Shown piece after piece: positions 18,090 to 25,528 of a DNA stretch of 59,544 bases. How positions within the stretch are numbered: position 1 is the stretch's first letter; each line of letters begins with the position of its first letter. The position numbers and the translations under genes are program-made. The DNA is from Nocardia pseudovaccinii NBRC 100343 (lineage in GTDB: Bacteria > Actinomycetota > Actinomycetes > Mycobacteriales > Mycobacteriaceae): positions 1 through 59,544 of the forward strand of contig NZ_BDBY01000189.1 of the NCBI RefSeq assembly GCF_001613225.1, read 5' to 3'. The notes beneath the pieces were generated by a model, which saw nothing but the letters and a program-made list of their open reading frames with translations, made no database searches and had not been told where the DNA came from.

Positions 18090-18610
18090 ATGTCAACTTT
18101 GACCTCGCGTTCCGCTGTGCGGAACAGGCGTTTGCACCCCAGGCGACCACCGTGCCGCCGAGTGTGACGGGCGGTGCACTGATCGCCTTGGCCACGAGTG
18201 GCCAAGGCGATCAGTGCACCCCGTCGAGGCTTTTCGCCGATCCCATGCACTACCGCCCGCCGACCGACTGCATGATCAACTACGAGGTCGAGACGGTGTC
18301 CCCTTGGTGGCAATGGGGTCAGCGGTGGTCATGATCGGCTACGACGGACTGAGTACGCCGGGAGCACACGACTATCTCAATCGAGTCGCGGAAGCGCGCA
18401 GTGCTCGATTCCGCCCGTGCGACGAAAACCTCGGTGACGCGTTGGTTACCGAAGAAACTTCACCGAATTCACTTCGGATGGAAGGACATTCAGTGAGTGA
18501 GTGGCGACTACGCCAGCACTCACCGAAGCCCTGGACTAGCAGCGCCTCGGCCGACTAACCCGAAAGCCCCCATCCTGCTGGCCATCTCACCGTCCGACCC
18601 TGCCACGAGG
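18090..18610 (+). pseudogene. secreted lipase pseudogene (duplicate of the gene at 49718)
   Basis: The ATG region (CGAGGTATGTCAAC) resembles that of the intact lipase. SGQGDQCTPSRLFADPMHY and RPPTDCMINYEVETV match GQGSQCAPSKLFSEPVHY and SPPTDFMINDQIATV. A shift of frame follows, then MGSAVVMIGYDGLSTPGAHD and YLNRVAEARS. A large deletion then jumps to TEFTSDGRTFSEWATTPAL. The serine-nucleophile segment (GYSQGG) is gone. The signal-peptide part is replaced by unrelated sequence and a palindrome (18173-18220). Orientation is opposite to the intact copy. Confidence 0.88.
18173..18220. repeat. perfect 48-bp palindrome (23-bp arms, 2-base centre)
   Basis: The left arm 18173-18195 (begins GGTGCACTGATCGCC) is the exact reverse complement of the right arm 18198-18220, with only GA between. 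The right arm is genuine lipase-derived sequence (SGQGDQC); the left arm is an inverted copy of it that replaces the expected lipase codons. Could extrude as a cruciform. Looks like a fold-back repair or replication-slippage product. Confidence 0.95.
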
Positions 18611-18622
18611 AGTAGGCACCTG

Positions 18623-20232
18623 TCAGCTCACCGCTCGGACCGGGAGGATAACCGCGGATGGACGTGCCGGATCATGGAAGACGGTCTGGTCGGCGGCGCG
18701 GAGGACGGTAGCGGTGGTGCAAGGCTCGCCGGTGCCTACATTCCGGGCGTATCTGGGGAAGGCGCCGCTGGAGACCTGCACTCGGATGCGGTGCCCTCGT
18801 TTGAAGCGGTGAGCGGTCGCCCAGAGCTGAACCGAGACACAGCCCACTTGATCGGCATTGGTCAGACTCGTCAGCCCATCGCAGATGTTCCAGGAGCGGC
18901 CCTTGGGATCCACATCGCATAGACGCACGAATACGTCGGCGTAGGACAGGCTGGACTGGAACCATATCTCGGCGCTGACCTCGCCGATGACCTCGACATC
19001 TCGATCGAGAACGGGGGTGGTAAAGGTCAGCACGTCCGCCCTGGCTTCGAGTGCGGTGTTGTCGACACGGCCGCGGTCCTTGGTCATTCGTGCCCCGCCG
19101 ACGGAGGGGGTCGGATCGGCCGGGTCGTAGCGAAACCGATCGGGATCGGATGCTGTCGGCGAGTCGCCGGCCAGGACGCCGTCGGCACCGAGATAGAACC
19201 GTTGGGGCGAATAGCCTGTCGGCGGCCAGGACTCGAAGTCGCGCCAGGCTTCTTCGCCCATGACGAACAGACGGACCGGTAGCCGGTGCGGCGGCTGCTC
19301 ACCGCGCGCATAGGCTAGGCCGAATTCGAGCGCCTCGTCGATCGCGACATTGCTGATGTCCTGGTGGGTCCACGGCCCGATGGTCAGGCGAACCCGCTTA
19401 CCCTGGTCTTGCAGGATGCGGAAGTCGCGTAGCTGACCTGGCAAGAAGATGTCATACCAGCCGCCGATCGAGCTGACCGGGATACTCACGTTGGGCACCC
19501 GATGCCGCTGATCGAACCCGTCCCAGCGCGGGGCGTTCTGGTCGTTGGCGAGCAGATCCTCGATGAACTGGGAGTGCCGCCCGATCGCGGCCACGTCGGC
19601 CTGACCGAGTGGCAGGACACGCATCGCGCGCGCCGTCTTTCTTGCCTGAAGGGGCTCGCGCAGTGAGGCCAGCCTGCGCTCCTGGGTGTCTATCAGCGCA
19701 CTCCATTCGAACGGCGATTCCAACGAAAAACCGCCGGTGCGTAGGAATTCCAGCATCAACGCCGACTCGGTTACATGCGGAATCATCGCCTTGACCTGTG
19801 GTGGCAGCTGATCGGCGATGGCCCACTGGACATAGCCCACATAACTCAAGCCGAACAGAACGACCGCTTCGCCACACCAGGGCTGCTCGATCAACCAATT
19901 GACGGTCGCCAGCCCATCCTCACGTTCCTGTCGCATCGGATCGAACGTGCCGCCCGACCCGAACGTGCCGCGCACACTCTGGATCAGCACCTGGTATCCA
20001 CGCTCGGCCAGCGGCCTGGTCAAGTAGAAGCCGAGTTTGGTACGCCGCCCGTACGGGGTACGCACCAGAGCTGTGGGAGCCCGTCGCCGCCATTCCGCGG
20101 AACCCATCTGTCAGCGAGCAGCTCGGCCCCGTCGGGCATCGGCACTCGAATATCGCGCTCCACCACCACATGTCGCGTAATCGGCGGACACAGGTTCAGT
20201 TTGCGCTCGACGAGCATGCTGATCAGGTTCAT
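18623..20232 (-). pseudogene. CocE/NonD-type hydrolase (peptidase S15 family), single-base frameshift
   Basis: Translation from the ATG at 20232 gives MNLISMLVERKLN to NGGDGLP; the rest of the protein continues in another frame (TALVRTPYGRRTK onward, open to 18623). Restoring one base in the CTCCCA run at about 20071-20079 would give one protein of about 536 residues. Hydrolase domain: GTFGSGGTFDPMRQE, nucleophile elbow GLSYVGYVQW, IGGWYDIFLPGQ, IGPWTHQD (catalytic His); then the C-terminal jelly-roll domain (CDVDPKGRSWNICDG) to FHDPARPSAVILPVRAVS. Family members cleave esters or amides, e.g. cocaine esterase and glutaryl-7-ACA acylase. Either a true frameshift or a sequence error; if the latter the gene is whole. 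Confidence 0.85.
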
Positions 20233-20311
20233 CGGGAATCCTCAGTGCCGTACGGGCTCACGGTGATCGTCATGACTGATGCGCAACAAAGGCAATCTGT
20301 CAGTTAATGCT
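20075..20311 (-). repeat. 237-bp inverted-repeat copy B (start of CocE-type gene)
   Basis: Reverse complement of 9386-9617 with two substitutions and one 5-base indel. This copy keeps the AGGAT Shine-Dalgarno before the ATG at 20232. The inner edge of the homology coincides with the frameshift in the hydrolase gene. Confidence 0.9.
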
Positions 20312-20381
20312 TCCCACCGGGCGTGACCTGACGCCGTCCCGTGCCCTCACCAGCCAGGGGGCCGTCCAAGCTGGTGGTCGT

Positions 20382-20407
20382 TTGACATAGTCATATGACC
20401 ACATGGG
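20382..20407. promoter_or_regulatory. operator-like palindrome (TetR-type) near broken TetR gene
   Basis: TTGACATAG-TCATATGA-CCACATGGG: the left half and the TCATATGA core match the best operator in the window (57526-57551). It lies about 85 bases upstream of the broken TetR start at 20492, as the related site 49502-49527 lies upstream of the intact TetR gene. Confidence 0.6.
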
Positions 20408-20491
20408 ATGCGTCGTGTCAATCCAGAGCCGCAGGCACAGCGACCTTTTTTGACTTGTTCAAGCGATCAGGAACTGCGCATGGTCAGAACC

Positions 20492-20690
20492 ATGCCTCGA
20501 GTTCCAGCAAACGAGCAGACGGCCCCGTAATGGCGGTCCAGGCCTACGATCTGACGTTCGAAGCGGCACGGCGTTCGTTCCTCCGCGCAGCCGCTCCGCG
20601 CAGCTCCCACGCCCGACTAATACCCTCGCCGATTCTGTCATCTAGCAACGAAAGCTGGACGGCTGAGTCCGCCCCATTGAGCGAGTCAAA
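20492..20690 (+). pseudogene. scrambled TetR regulator pseudogene
   Basis: From the ATG at 20492, MPRVPANE matches the start of the intact TetR (MPRVPAKE) but a stop follows within 12 codons. In another frame, VMAVQAYDLTFEAARRSFLR matches AMAAQAYDLSFEAARRSFLR of the intact protein. Further on, the minus strand (about 20645-20690) reads GADSAVQLSLL, matching VDSAVQLSILL. So the DNA-binding helices are deleted and the 3' part has been inverted. Confidence 0.8.
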
Positions 20691-20691
20691 G

Positions 20692-20735
20692 CCAACTGGC
20701 CGATCCAGCCAGTGGAGGGCTGGACGGCCAGTTGG
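20692..20735. terminator. hairpin downstream of the secreted-protein gene
   Basis: CCAACTGGCCGATCCAGCC (20692-20710) pairs with GGCTGGACGGCCAGTTGG (20718-20735), one unpaired base, 7-base loop. It lies 26 bases past the stop of the minus-strand gene ending at 20761. No T-run, so it may be a weak or Rho-assisted terminator. Confidence 0.5.
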
Positions 20736-20760
20736 ACCGTTCGACGGGCTAGTTCATGTG

Positions 20761-21486
20761 CTACTGGGCAGGGGCACCGACGGTAGGGTCGGGTGCGTTG
20801 ACCTGATTGTAGAAATCGATGAGCGCGGCGATACCGACCGGCACCCCGAGAAGAATCACGCCGGCGGCCGTACCCAAGGCAGCACCGGTTGCGGCTCCAG
20901 CCAGGCAACCGCCGAGGGCGCCGGCGAAGAAGACCGGGAAGGTGATGGTGCCAACCGTCAATGCGCCCGCAACGCAGCCCAGCGGGGCGCCGATCAGTGT
21001 GCCGATTAGCGTACCGACGCTGATTGCAATTCCGAACTCGGTTGCGGCTGTGGCCATTGCGGTAGCCCACTGCTCCTGAGAAGCCACGGGTTTCGGTAAA
21101 TCAACCGGGGCGGCAGCCCGAGCCGTCGCAGGGTCGGTGCTAGGTGTGAAGGTCGCTGTGTTGCCATCGATACGAGCGGCGATCGGCCAGTCCTTGGCGT
21201 CCTTCCGGTACGTCAGCGGAAAACCCGCCACCAAATTGCCCTGCCCGTCCAGTACCTGGAACTGGTTACCGCTCGTGGTAAATGACCCGCCGTCGGTCTT
21301 CACGACCACTGACCCGTCGACGATGCTGGAGGTGTAGTGGATACCCGGAAGGATGTCCGTGCGGATGCCCGAACTCGGTGACGCGGGCGGGGCAGCTGGC
21401 CCGGGATCGGCGCAAGCCATGCCTGCCGTAAGGCCGACGGTGAGTGCTGTGAAGGTGGATACCGCAGCGAGGTTCTTGAGTTTCAT
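20761..21486 (-). CDS. secreted/membrane-associated protein of unknown function
   Basis: 241 residues from the ATG at 21486. Signal peptide MKLKNLAAVSTFTALTVGL with an AxA-type site near TAGMACA-DPGPAAPP; the Cys in this stretch is not in a good lipobox. Then a beta-rich part (residues about 45-120: YTSSIVDGSVVVKTDGGSF, LDGQGNLVAGFPLTYRKD) and a C-terminal half dominated by Gly/Ala-rich hydrophobic stretches (IGTLIGAPLGCVAGALTVG, AGALGGCLAGAATGAALG), resembling glycine-zipper segments. Proteins of this layout are common in Nocardia and relatives; no function is recognised. Located 44 bases after the MFS gene on the same strand, possibly co-transcribed. Confidence 0.8.
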   Translation of the reverse strand: MKLKNLAAVSTFTALTVGLTAGMACADPGPAAPPASPSSGIRTDILPGIHYTSSIVDGSVVVKTDGGSFTTSGNQFQVLDGQGNLVAGFPLTYRKDAKDWPIAARIDGNTATFTPSTDPATARAAAPVDLPKPVASQEQWATAMATAATEFGIAISVGTLIGTLIGAPLGCVAGALTVGTITFPVFFAGALGGCLAGAATGAALGTAAGVILLGVPVGIAALIDFYNQVNAPDPTVGAPAQ

Positions 21487-21530
21487 CTTATCCAATTCTC
21501 TTGTGTGGGTGTTCAACTGAGATCCGAGGT

Positions 21531-22835
21531 TCAGCACCGGCGCCGGATGCCGAGCAAGGCGGGGATGGCGAGGAATGCCGCGCCTGCGCCAAAGGCGAAG
21601 AGGGCGCGGTAGTTGTTCGGGCCGCCGATGCCGAGTAGCAGTGGTGCAACCAGCGGGGCGGACATCAACGCGGCCGACTGGACCAGCACGACCAGCCCGA
21701 GATCTCGCGCCGCGTTCTCCCAGGAGGTCATCGTGAGCGCCGCCAACGCGAGCATCTGACCCAGCAGGAGGCCATAGCCGATCCCGAAAAGCACTGAGCC
21801 GACAAAAAGTCCGGGGACGTTCGTGACGAGGTCCATGACGGCGCATCCGCCGCCGACCAGAAGGCCCGCGCATGCGAAGAGCGGTTTGCGCCGTCCGATC
21901 CGATCCGCCAGCTTGCCTCCCAGCGGGCTCACGATCGAGGCAATGCCATTGATGATCAACGTCGCTTCGAAGACCATCGGGACAAGAGAGTCGTCGCCGA
22001 AATGCAATTCGTACTGGAGGAAGTACACAAGGAACGTCGCGACGACCGACACACCCGCGGTGACGCCGAAAATGGAGATCAAACACCAGGCGAAATCGGG
22101 AGCCTTTCTGGGATTGAAGTACAAGTTCCGAAGAAAATCACGGAAATCTAATTTAGGTCGGACCTGCCCGGCAAAATCGGTTTCGCGCAGGACGGCCACG
22201 AACGCCAATATCAGAACTGCGCCGAGAATTGCGGGAATCAGCAGCCTCGACGTCATGTCGGCCGTGATTCGAACGACGAAGGAACCCGCGATCAGGCCAA
22301 CGCCCTGTGCTGCACCGGCCAGCCCCGCTACTAGGCCGGCCCGGTGTGGCGGGATCGAGTCCGCGATCATCGACCACAGGACTGTGAGCCCTACCGTGCC
22401 CGCGACCGACACGACCATCCAGCCGACGATCAATCCTGGTAGAGAACCGACGAATGCCACCATGGCATTACCTGCAAGTATGCTGATCGCGCTCGCGACG
22501 AGCCAGGGGCGCCGCCTGCCGAACCGGGACATGGTGATGTCACTCAGCCGACCGAAGAAGGGGCCCGCTGGCAAGGCGACAAGCGCCCCGATCGCCGCGA
22601 TGAGTGAATAGACCACCGAGGAGTTTGTCGGAATCGCCTCGGAGACCCGCAGGGCGAGGGTGACGGTTGTCGGCGTCAGCACTGCTGTCCATACACCGAA
22701 GATCGCGAGCACGTAAGACCAGAGGAAAGTCGGTCCGACCTGGTTCAACGTGACGCTCGATGGGGCGGTGGTCTCTGATGTCTCGGCAATGATCTCCGCG
22801 TGCGTCGCGGGAGTTGACGAATCGGAAGCTGTCAT
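21531..22835 (-). CDS. MFS transporter
   Basis: 434 residues from the ATG at 22835 (MTASDSSTPATHAEII), with AGGAAAA just upstream. Twelve predicted membrane segments in two halves. Cytoplasmic loop 2-3 motif GRLSDITMSRFGRRRPW, and its counterpart in the second half GGKLADRIGRRKP, are diagnostic of the major facilitator superfamily. A polar N-terminal extension of about 35 residues precedes helix 1. Substrate unknown; its place next to a CocE hydrolase and lipase remnants suggests uptake or efflux of a compound handled by these enzymes (inference). Confidence 0.9.
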   Translation of the reverse strand: MTASDSSTPATHAEIIAETSETTAPSSVTLNQVGPTFLWSYVLAIFGVWTAVLTPTTVTLALRVSEAIPTNSSVVYSLIAAIGALVALPAGPFFGRLSDITMSRFGRRRPWLVASAISILAGNAMVAFVGSLPGLIVGWMVVSVAGTVGLTVLWSMIADSIPPHRAGLVAGLAGAAQGVGLIAGSFVVRITADMTSRLLIPAILGAVLILAFVAVLRETDFAGQVRPKLDFRDFLRNLYFNPRKAPDFAWCLISIFGVTAGVSVVATFLVYFLQYELHFGDDSLVPMVFEATLIINGIASIVSPLGGKLADRIGRRKPLFACAGLLVGGGCAVMDLVTNVPGLFVGSVLFGIGYGLLLGQMLALAALTMTSWENAARDLGLVVLVQSAALMSAPLVAPLLLGIGGPNNYRALFAFGAGAAFLAIPALLGIRRRC

Positions 22836-23084
22836 GGGTTTTCCTGTATGCAAAAGAACGTCCGCCGTCAGGGATGGAGACGCCAAAGTCGGAAGGGGCC
22901 GGTTTGTGCGGCGCGAGAATCGCGACTTGCGCGTACGCGTCGAGAAGTGGCTGAAAGGGGAGATGTTGTGGCGGGTGACCCTATTGGGTGGTCTGGTTAT
23001 GTCGGTGTTGACTAGTAATTCGTTTGAATCGGCGGCTGGCGGCGTAGCGCGCGAGCTCGCCGGATGGGGCCGTCTCGGGGGCAG

Positions 23085-23285
23085 GAGTAGAGGTACGCAG
23101 GCAGGGCTGCGGCCGAAGGGCGCAGACGAAATGCCTTGTGGACGCTGCGTTCCGTATCATCGCCGAGCGCGGTGTCGGCGACGCGACCACGTCGTGCATT
23201 TTCGAGTAGGCCGTCTTTTGGGTAGCCTCGCTGCATTACACGCCTGCTGACTCGGTGCGCGCTCGAGTCGAACTGTCCCACTGAA
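23085..23285 (+). pseudogene. TetR regulator N-terminal fragment
   Basis: Translation shows a decayed TetR helix-turn-helix: CLVDAAFRIIAERGVGDATT, a stop after CIFE, then VFWVASLHYTPADSVRARVE. This follows FIDATVRVIAEHGVKAATTR and LASLHYCFHTKEELFLAVFE of the intact TetR at 48736. In-frame stop and lost recognition-helix residues make it non-functional. Confidence 0.7.
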
Positions 23286-23731
23286 CTATTGGTGAGAATT
23301 CTGATTTCGCGGCAAGCGTCTACAATTCTATTTTCGTGGTCGCGTGGAGGCCGCTCGAAGGTGTAGACGCTTGTGGCAACTTTGACCATGTCGAGTCGGT
23401 TGCGAGGCCGTTCTTTACCTTCGTATATGGGCTGCTCGCCACACGGCTTTCTAATGATGATCTGGATCGGATCGCGACCGAGATCCACGCGCCGTGCGAC
23501 GTTATCGGTCGTTTCTCTGCTGAGCGGCACGGTGTAGCCCAGCTCTCTCACGGTTGATCCAGGACATTTTTCAAACTTTCTTTTCATCCGCCGCATACGC
23601 GGTATGCGCATTTGATCATGGTCGCACGACTGGATCAATTGACCATGATGCGGTCTATAATCCACCGGGTTGAATCACATGTCAACACTGGGGTGAATTC
23701 TTTTTGTGAAGTACGCGTAACGTAAAAACGG

Positions 23732-23968
23732 TCAAATCGGACATTCGATATTTTGGCCTGCGGGACCGGCTCGGTGCCGACTATGTCCGGCTAGCGCGGG
23801 AGTGTCTCCGACGCGCCCATCGGGATGATGGGCGGCGGCGCGGCCGCAGTACGCATGCACTGCGGCGCAAGCGATTTCAATGTTGCTACGCAAAAGTGTT
23901 ACGTCGTTGTATGCGTACCAGGATATGAGGAGCCCATCGATCGCTGTGCGGCGGAATCGGCCGCCCAT
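23732..23968 (-). pseudogene. TetR regulator C-terminal fragment
   Basis: IDGLLISWYAYNDVTLLRSN and IEIACAAVHAYCGRA match LDGLLMSWCAYDDRDRLEGA and IGTACDALRTFCDRL near the end of the intact TetR (48736). Only the last ligand-domain helices remain. It sits on the minus strand, opposite to the N-terminal fragment at 23085, so either two different broken genes or one broken and inverted gene. Confidence 0.65.
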
Positions 23969-23981
23969 GATCCAGTGCCGG

Positions 23982-24854
23982 TCATGATTCCTTACTCAAG
24001 ATCTGGGCGATGATCGCGGGTGCCGACTGCTCGTGCCCGGCGGCTTCGGCGCTCGAGAAGAGCGACGCGGCGGCCTCGGACATCGCACCGCGATGCCCGA
24101 TCTCGGCGAGCGCTGCGCGCATCAACTGATTGGAGCCGACGTAGATTGCGACTGTCGCTTCCTGGGTCGAGAAGTCGGACTCGGCGAGCTGGCGTGCGCT
24201 CTCCGCGATGTGGTGGTCCAGTATTGCGGCCATTCCGGAGTTCGCCTTCAGGAAATCCACGGGCCGAACACCATTGGCAACCGCGAAAGCGAACGCCTCC
24301 TGGACAGCGGCTAAGGCCGGAACGTAGGCGATCAGCGAAGTGAGGTCGAACACCGCTGCGGCACCGATGTCTTCACCGACTAATGCAGTGGCGTCGCCGA
24401 GGTTGCGGAGTAGGGGCGCGGCTTCCTCCCATGCATCCGGCGATCCGGAGATGTACAGCCCGAACCCTGGTGCGCCGATGGCGTCGGGGTATCCCGGGAT
24501 CTTGCCGTCGAGATATCTCGCGCCGTGAGAGTGAGCCCAGCTCCCGGCCTCACGCGCCTGTGCGGGTGTCGAGGTCGAAAGATTTACGAGTAAGCGATCG
24601 GATAGCCCTCCTGACTCGGCGGCGGTGCTGAGCACCTGCTGCATCGTGATCGTATCGATGACCACATTGACGACGACCGGGCTTGCCTCCACTGCCGCCT
24701 CGACGGACGGGGCGACAACGGCGCCATCTTTCGCCAGGGCTTCGGCGCGTTCGGAAGAGCGGTTCCACACCGTGACCGCATGGCCGGCTTGGAGAAGTGC
24801 TCGGCTGACTGCGGACCCCATGAGACCACAACCGATAACGGTTACCTTTGACAT
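23982..24854 (-). CDS. NAD(P)-dependent oxidoreductase, beta-hydroxyacid dehydrogenase / imine reductase type
   Basis: 290 residues. N-terminal Rossmann fold with VIGCGLMGSAVSRALLQAGH (residues 5-24) and WNRSSERAE, where the Arg suggests NADPH; then NVVIDTITMQQVL and LVNLSTSTPAQAREAG. The C-terminal helical dimerisation domain contains IAYVPALAAVQEAFAFA. The canonical catalytic Lys of hydroxyisobutyrate dehydrogenases is not evident, which favours the imine-reductase branch, where Asp, Tyr or other residues take that place. Would reduce cyclic imines or related C=N/C=O groups. Divergent from a broken PhyH gene across a two-operator promoter; a broken duplicate lies at 56.9-57.4 kb. Confidence 0.85.
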   Translation of the reverse strand: MSKVTVIGCGLMGSAVSRALLQAGHAVTVWNRSSERAEALAKDGAVVAPSVEAAVEASPVVVNVVIDTITMQQVLSTAAESGGLSDRLLVNLSTSTPAQAREAGSWAHSHGARYLDGKIPGYPDAIGAPGFGLYISGSPDAWEEAAPLLRNLGDATALVGEDIGAAAVFDLTSLIAYVPALAAVQEAFAFAVANGVRPVDFLKANSGMAAILDHHIAESARQLAESDFSTQEATVAIYVGSNQLMRAALAEIGHRGAMSEAAASLFSSAEAAGHEQSAPAIIAQILSKES

Positions 24855-24865
24855 TCACACTCGCT

Positions 24866-24995
24866 TTGATCAACTGACTGGGTCATATGATCGTGACGTG
24901 AGTCACTGTCGCTGTCAACACGGCGGTCGATTGCCGGGTGGGGAACATCCAGCTCTTGACAGGATTTTGCCTACATGGTCACATGATCATGTCAA
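24866..24995. promoter_or_regulatory. double operator between imine-reductase-like gene and PhyH pseudogene
   Basis: Two related sites. Site 1 (24874-24899) reads CTGACTGGG-TCATATGA-TCGTGACGT and is preceded by TTGATCA. Site 2 (24970-24995) reads CCTACATGG-TCACATGA-TCATGTCAA, followed by TTGACC. The layout matches the double site at 57418-57551 in front of the intact PhyH gene. Likely TetR-type sites overlapping both promoters. Confidence 0.7.
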
Positions 24996-25113
24996 TTGAC
25001 CAACTTGGTATCGGTTCGCTGAGATGTGCGACGCGGGTCTGTCGGCTCGATCTTCCACCGTGGTCGATTCCGCAACTAGCAGTGCCCGCCGAGAGTGATT
25101 GAAGGAGGCCCGA

Positions 25114-25440
25114 GATGACTGAGCGGGGGCTGATCACGCTGTCGGCCGACGTGTTTGTCGAGGACGTGCGTCGAATCATTTATCGGGACGGGGCGTGATC
25201 GTCAAGGGCGCTGTCGATTCCGAGACGCCACAAGCCCTTTGGGCTGATCGAGGTCGTGCTCGCAATGGGAGTATTTCAACGCGGAAAGCGGTGGCACGCG
25301 GGCGTTTTCGAGCAGCCTCTGCTGCGGCGCCTTTGATCGAGATGCCCGCCATGACCTGCTCGGCCTGCGATGGCATCCAAGTGGGATCCCGATCCTGATC
25401 GGGTGTGCGACTGGCTGGTCGAGCGATCCACCTGGACCGC
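25114..25440 (+). pseudogene. PhyH dioxygenase pseudogene (duplicate of the gene at 57613)
   Basis: MTERGLITLSADVFVEDVRR then IIYRDGA-stop; one reading-frame change later VIVKGAVDSETPQALWAD. The intact gene reads MTEQGLTTLLADASVEDVCR and VIVKDAVDSETLQGLWAD. The Shine-Dalgarno (GAAGGAGGCC) is conserved. After a deletion of about 110 codons, YFNAESGGTRAF resembles DFTAENGGTRVI. The iron-binding HxD and His residues are lost. It ends shortly before the FadE5-like gene. Confidence 0.85.
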
Positions 25441-25528
25441 TATGCCTCCGCATAGACGTCAATGCCGCAGTGCCAGATCGCACGCCGGTGCTGCGGCTCC
25501 ACCTTCTGTTCTCGAAAGGCATTGGCCT

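Larger units (their letters stand above)
22836..23981. other. gene graveyard with operator-like sequence
   Basis: 1.1 kb without an intact gene. It holds two TetR fragments (listed separately) and an unusually AT-rich stretch (about 23280-23720). Near 23612-23638 TTGATCA-n13-TGATCAA-like arms (TTGATCATGGTCGCACGAC then TGGATCAA) resemble the operators elsewhere in the window, and ATTGACCATGATG follows. Between 23300 and 23600 there is nothing I can assign. Confidence 0.5.
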
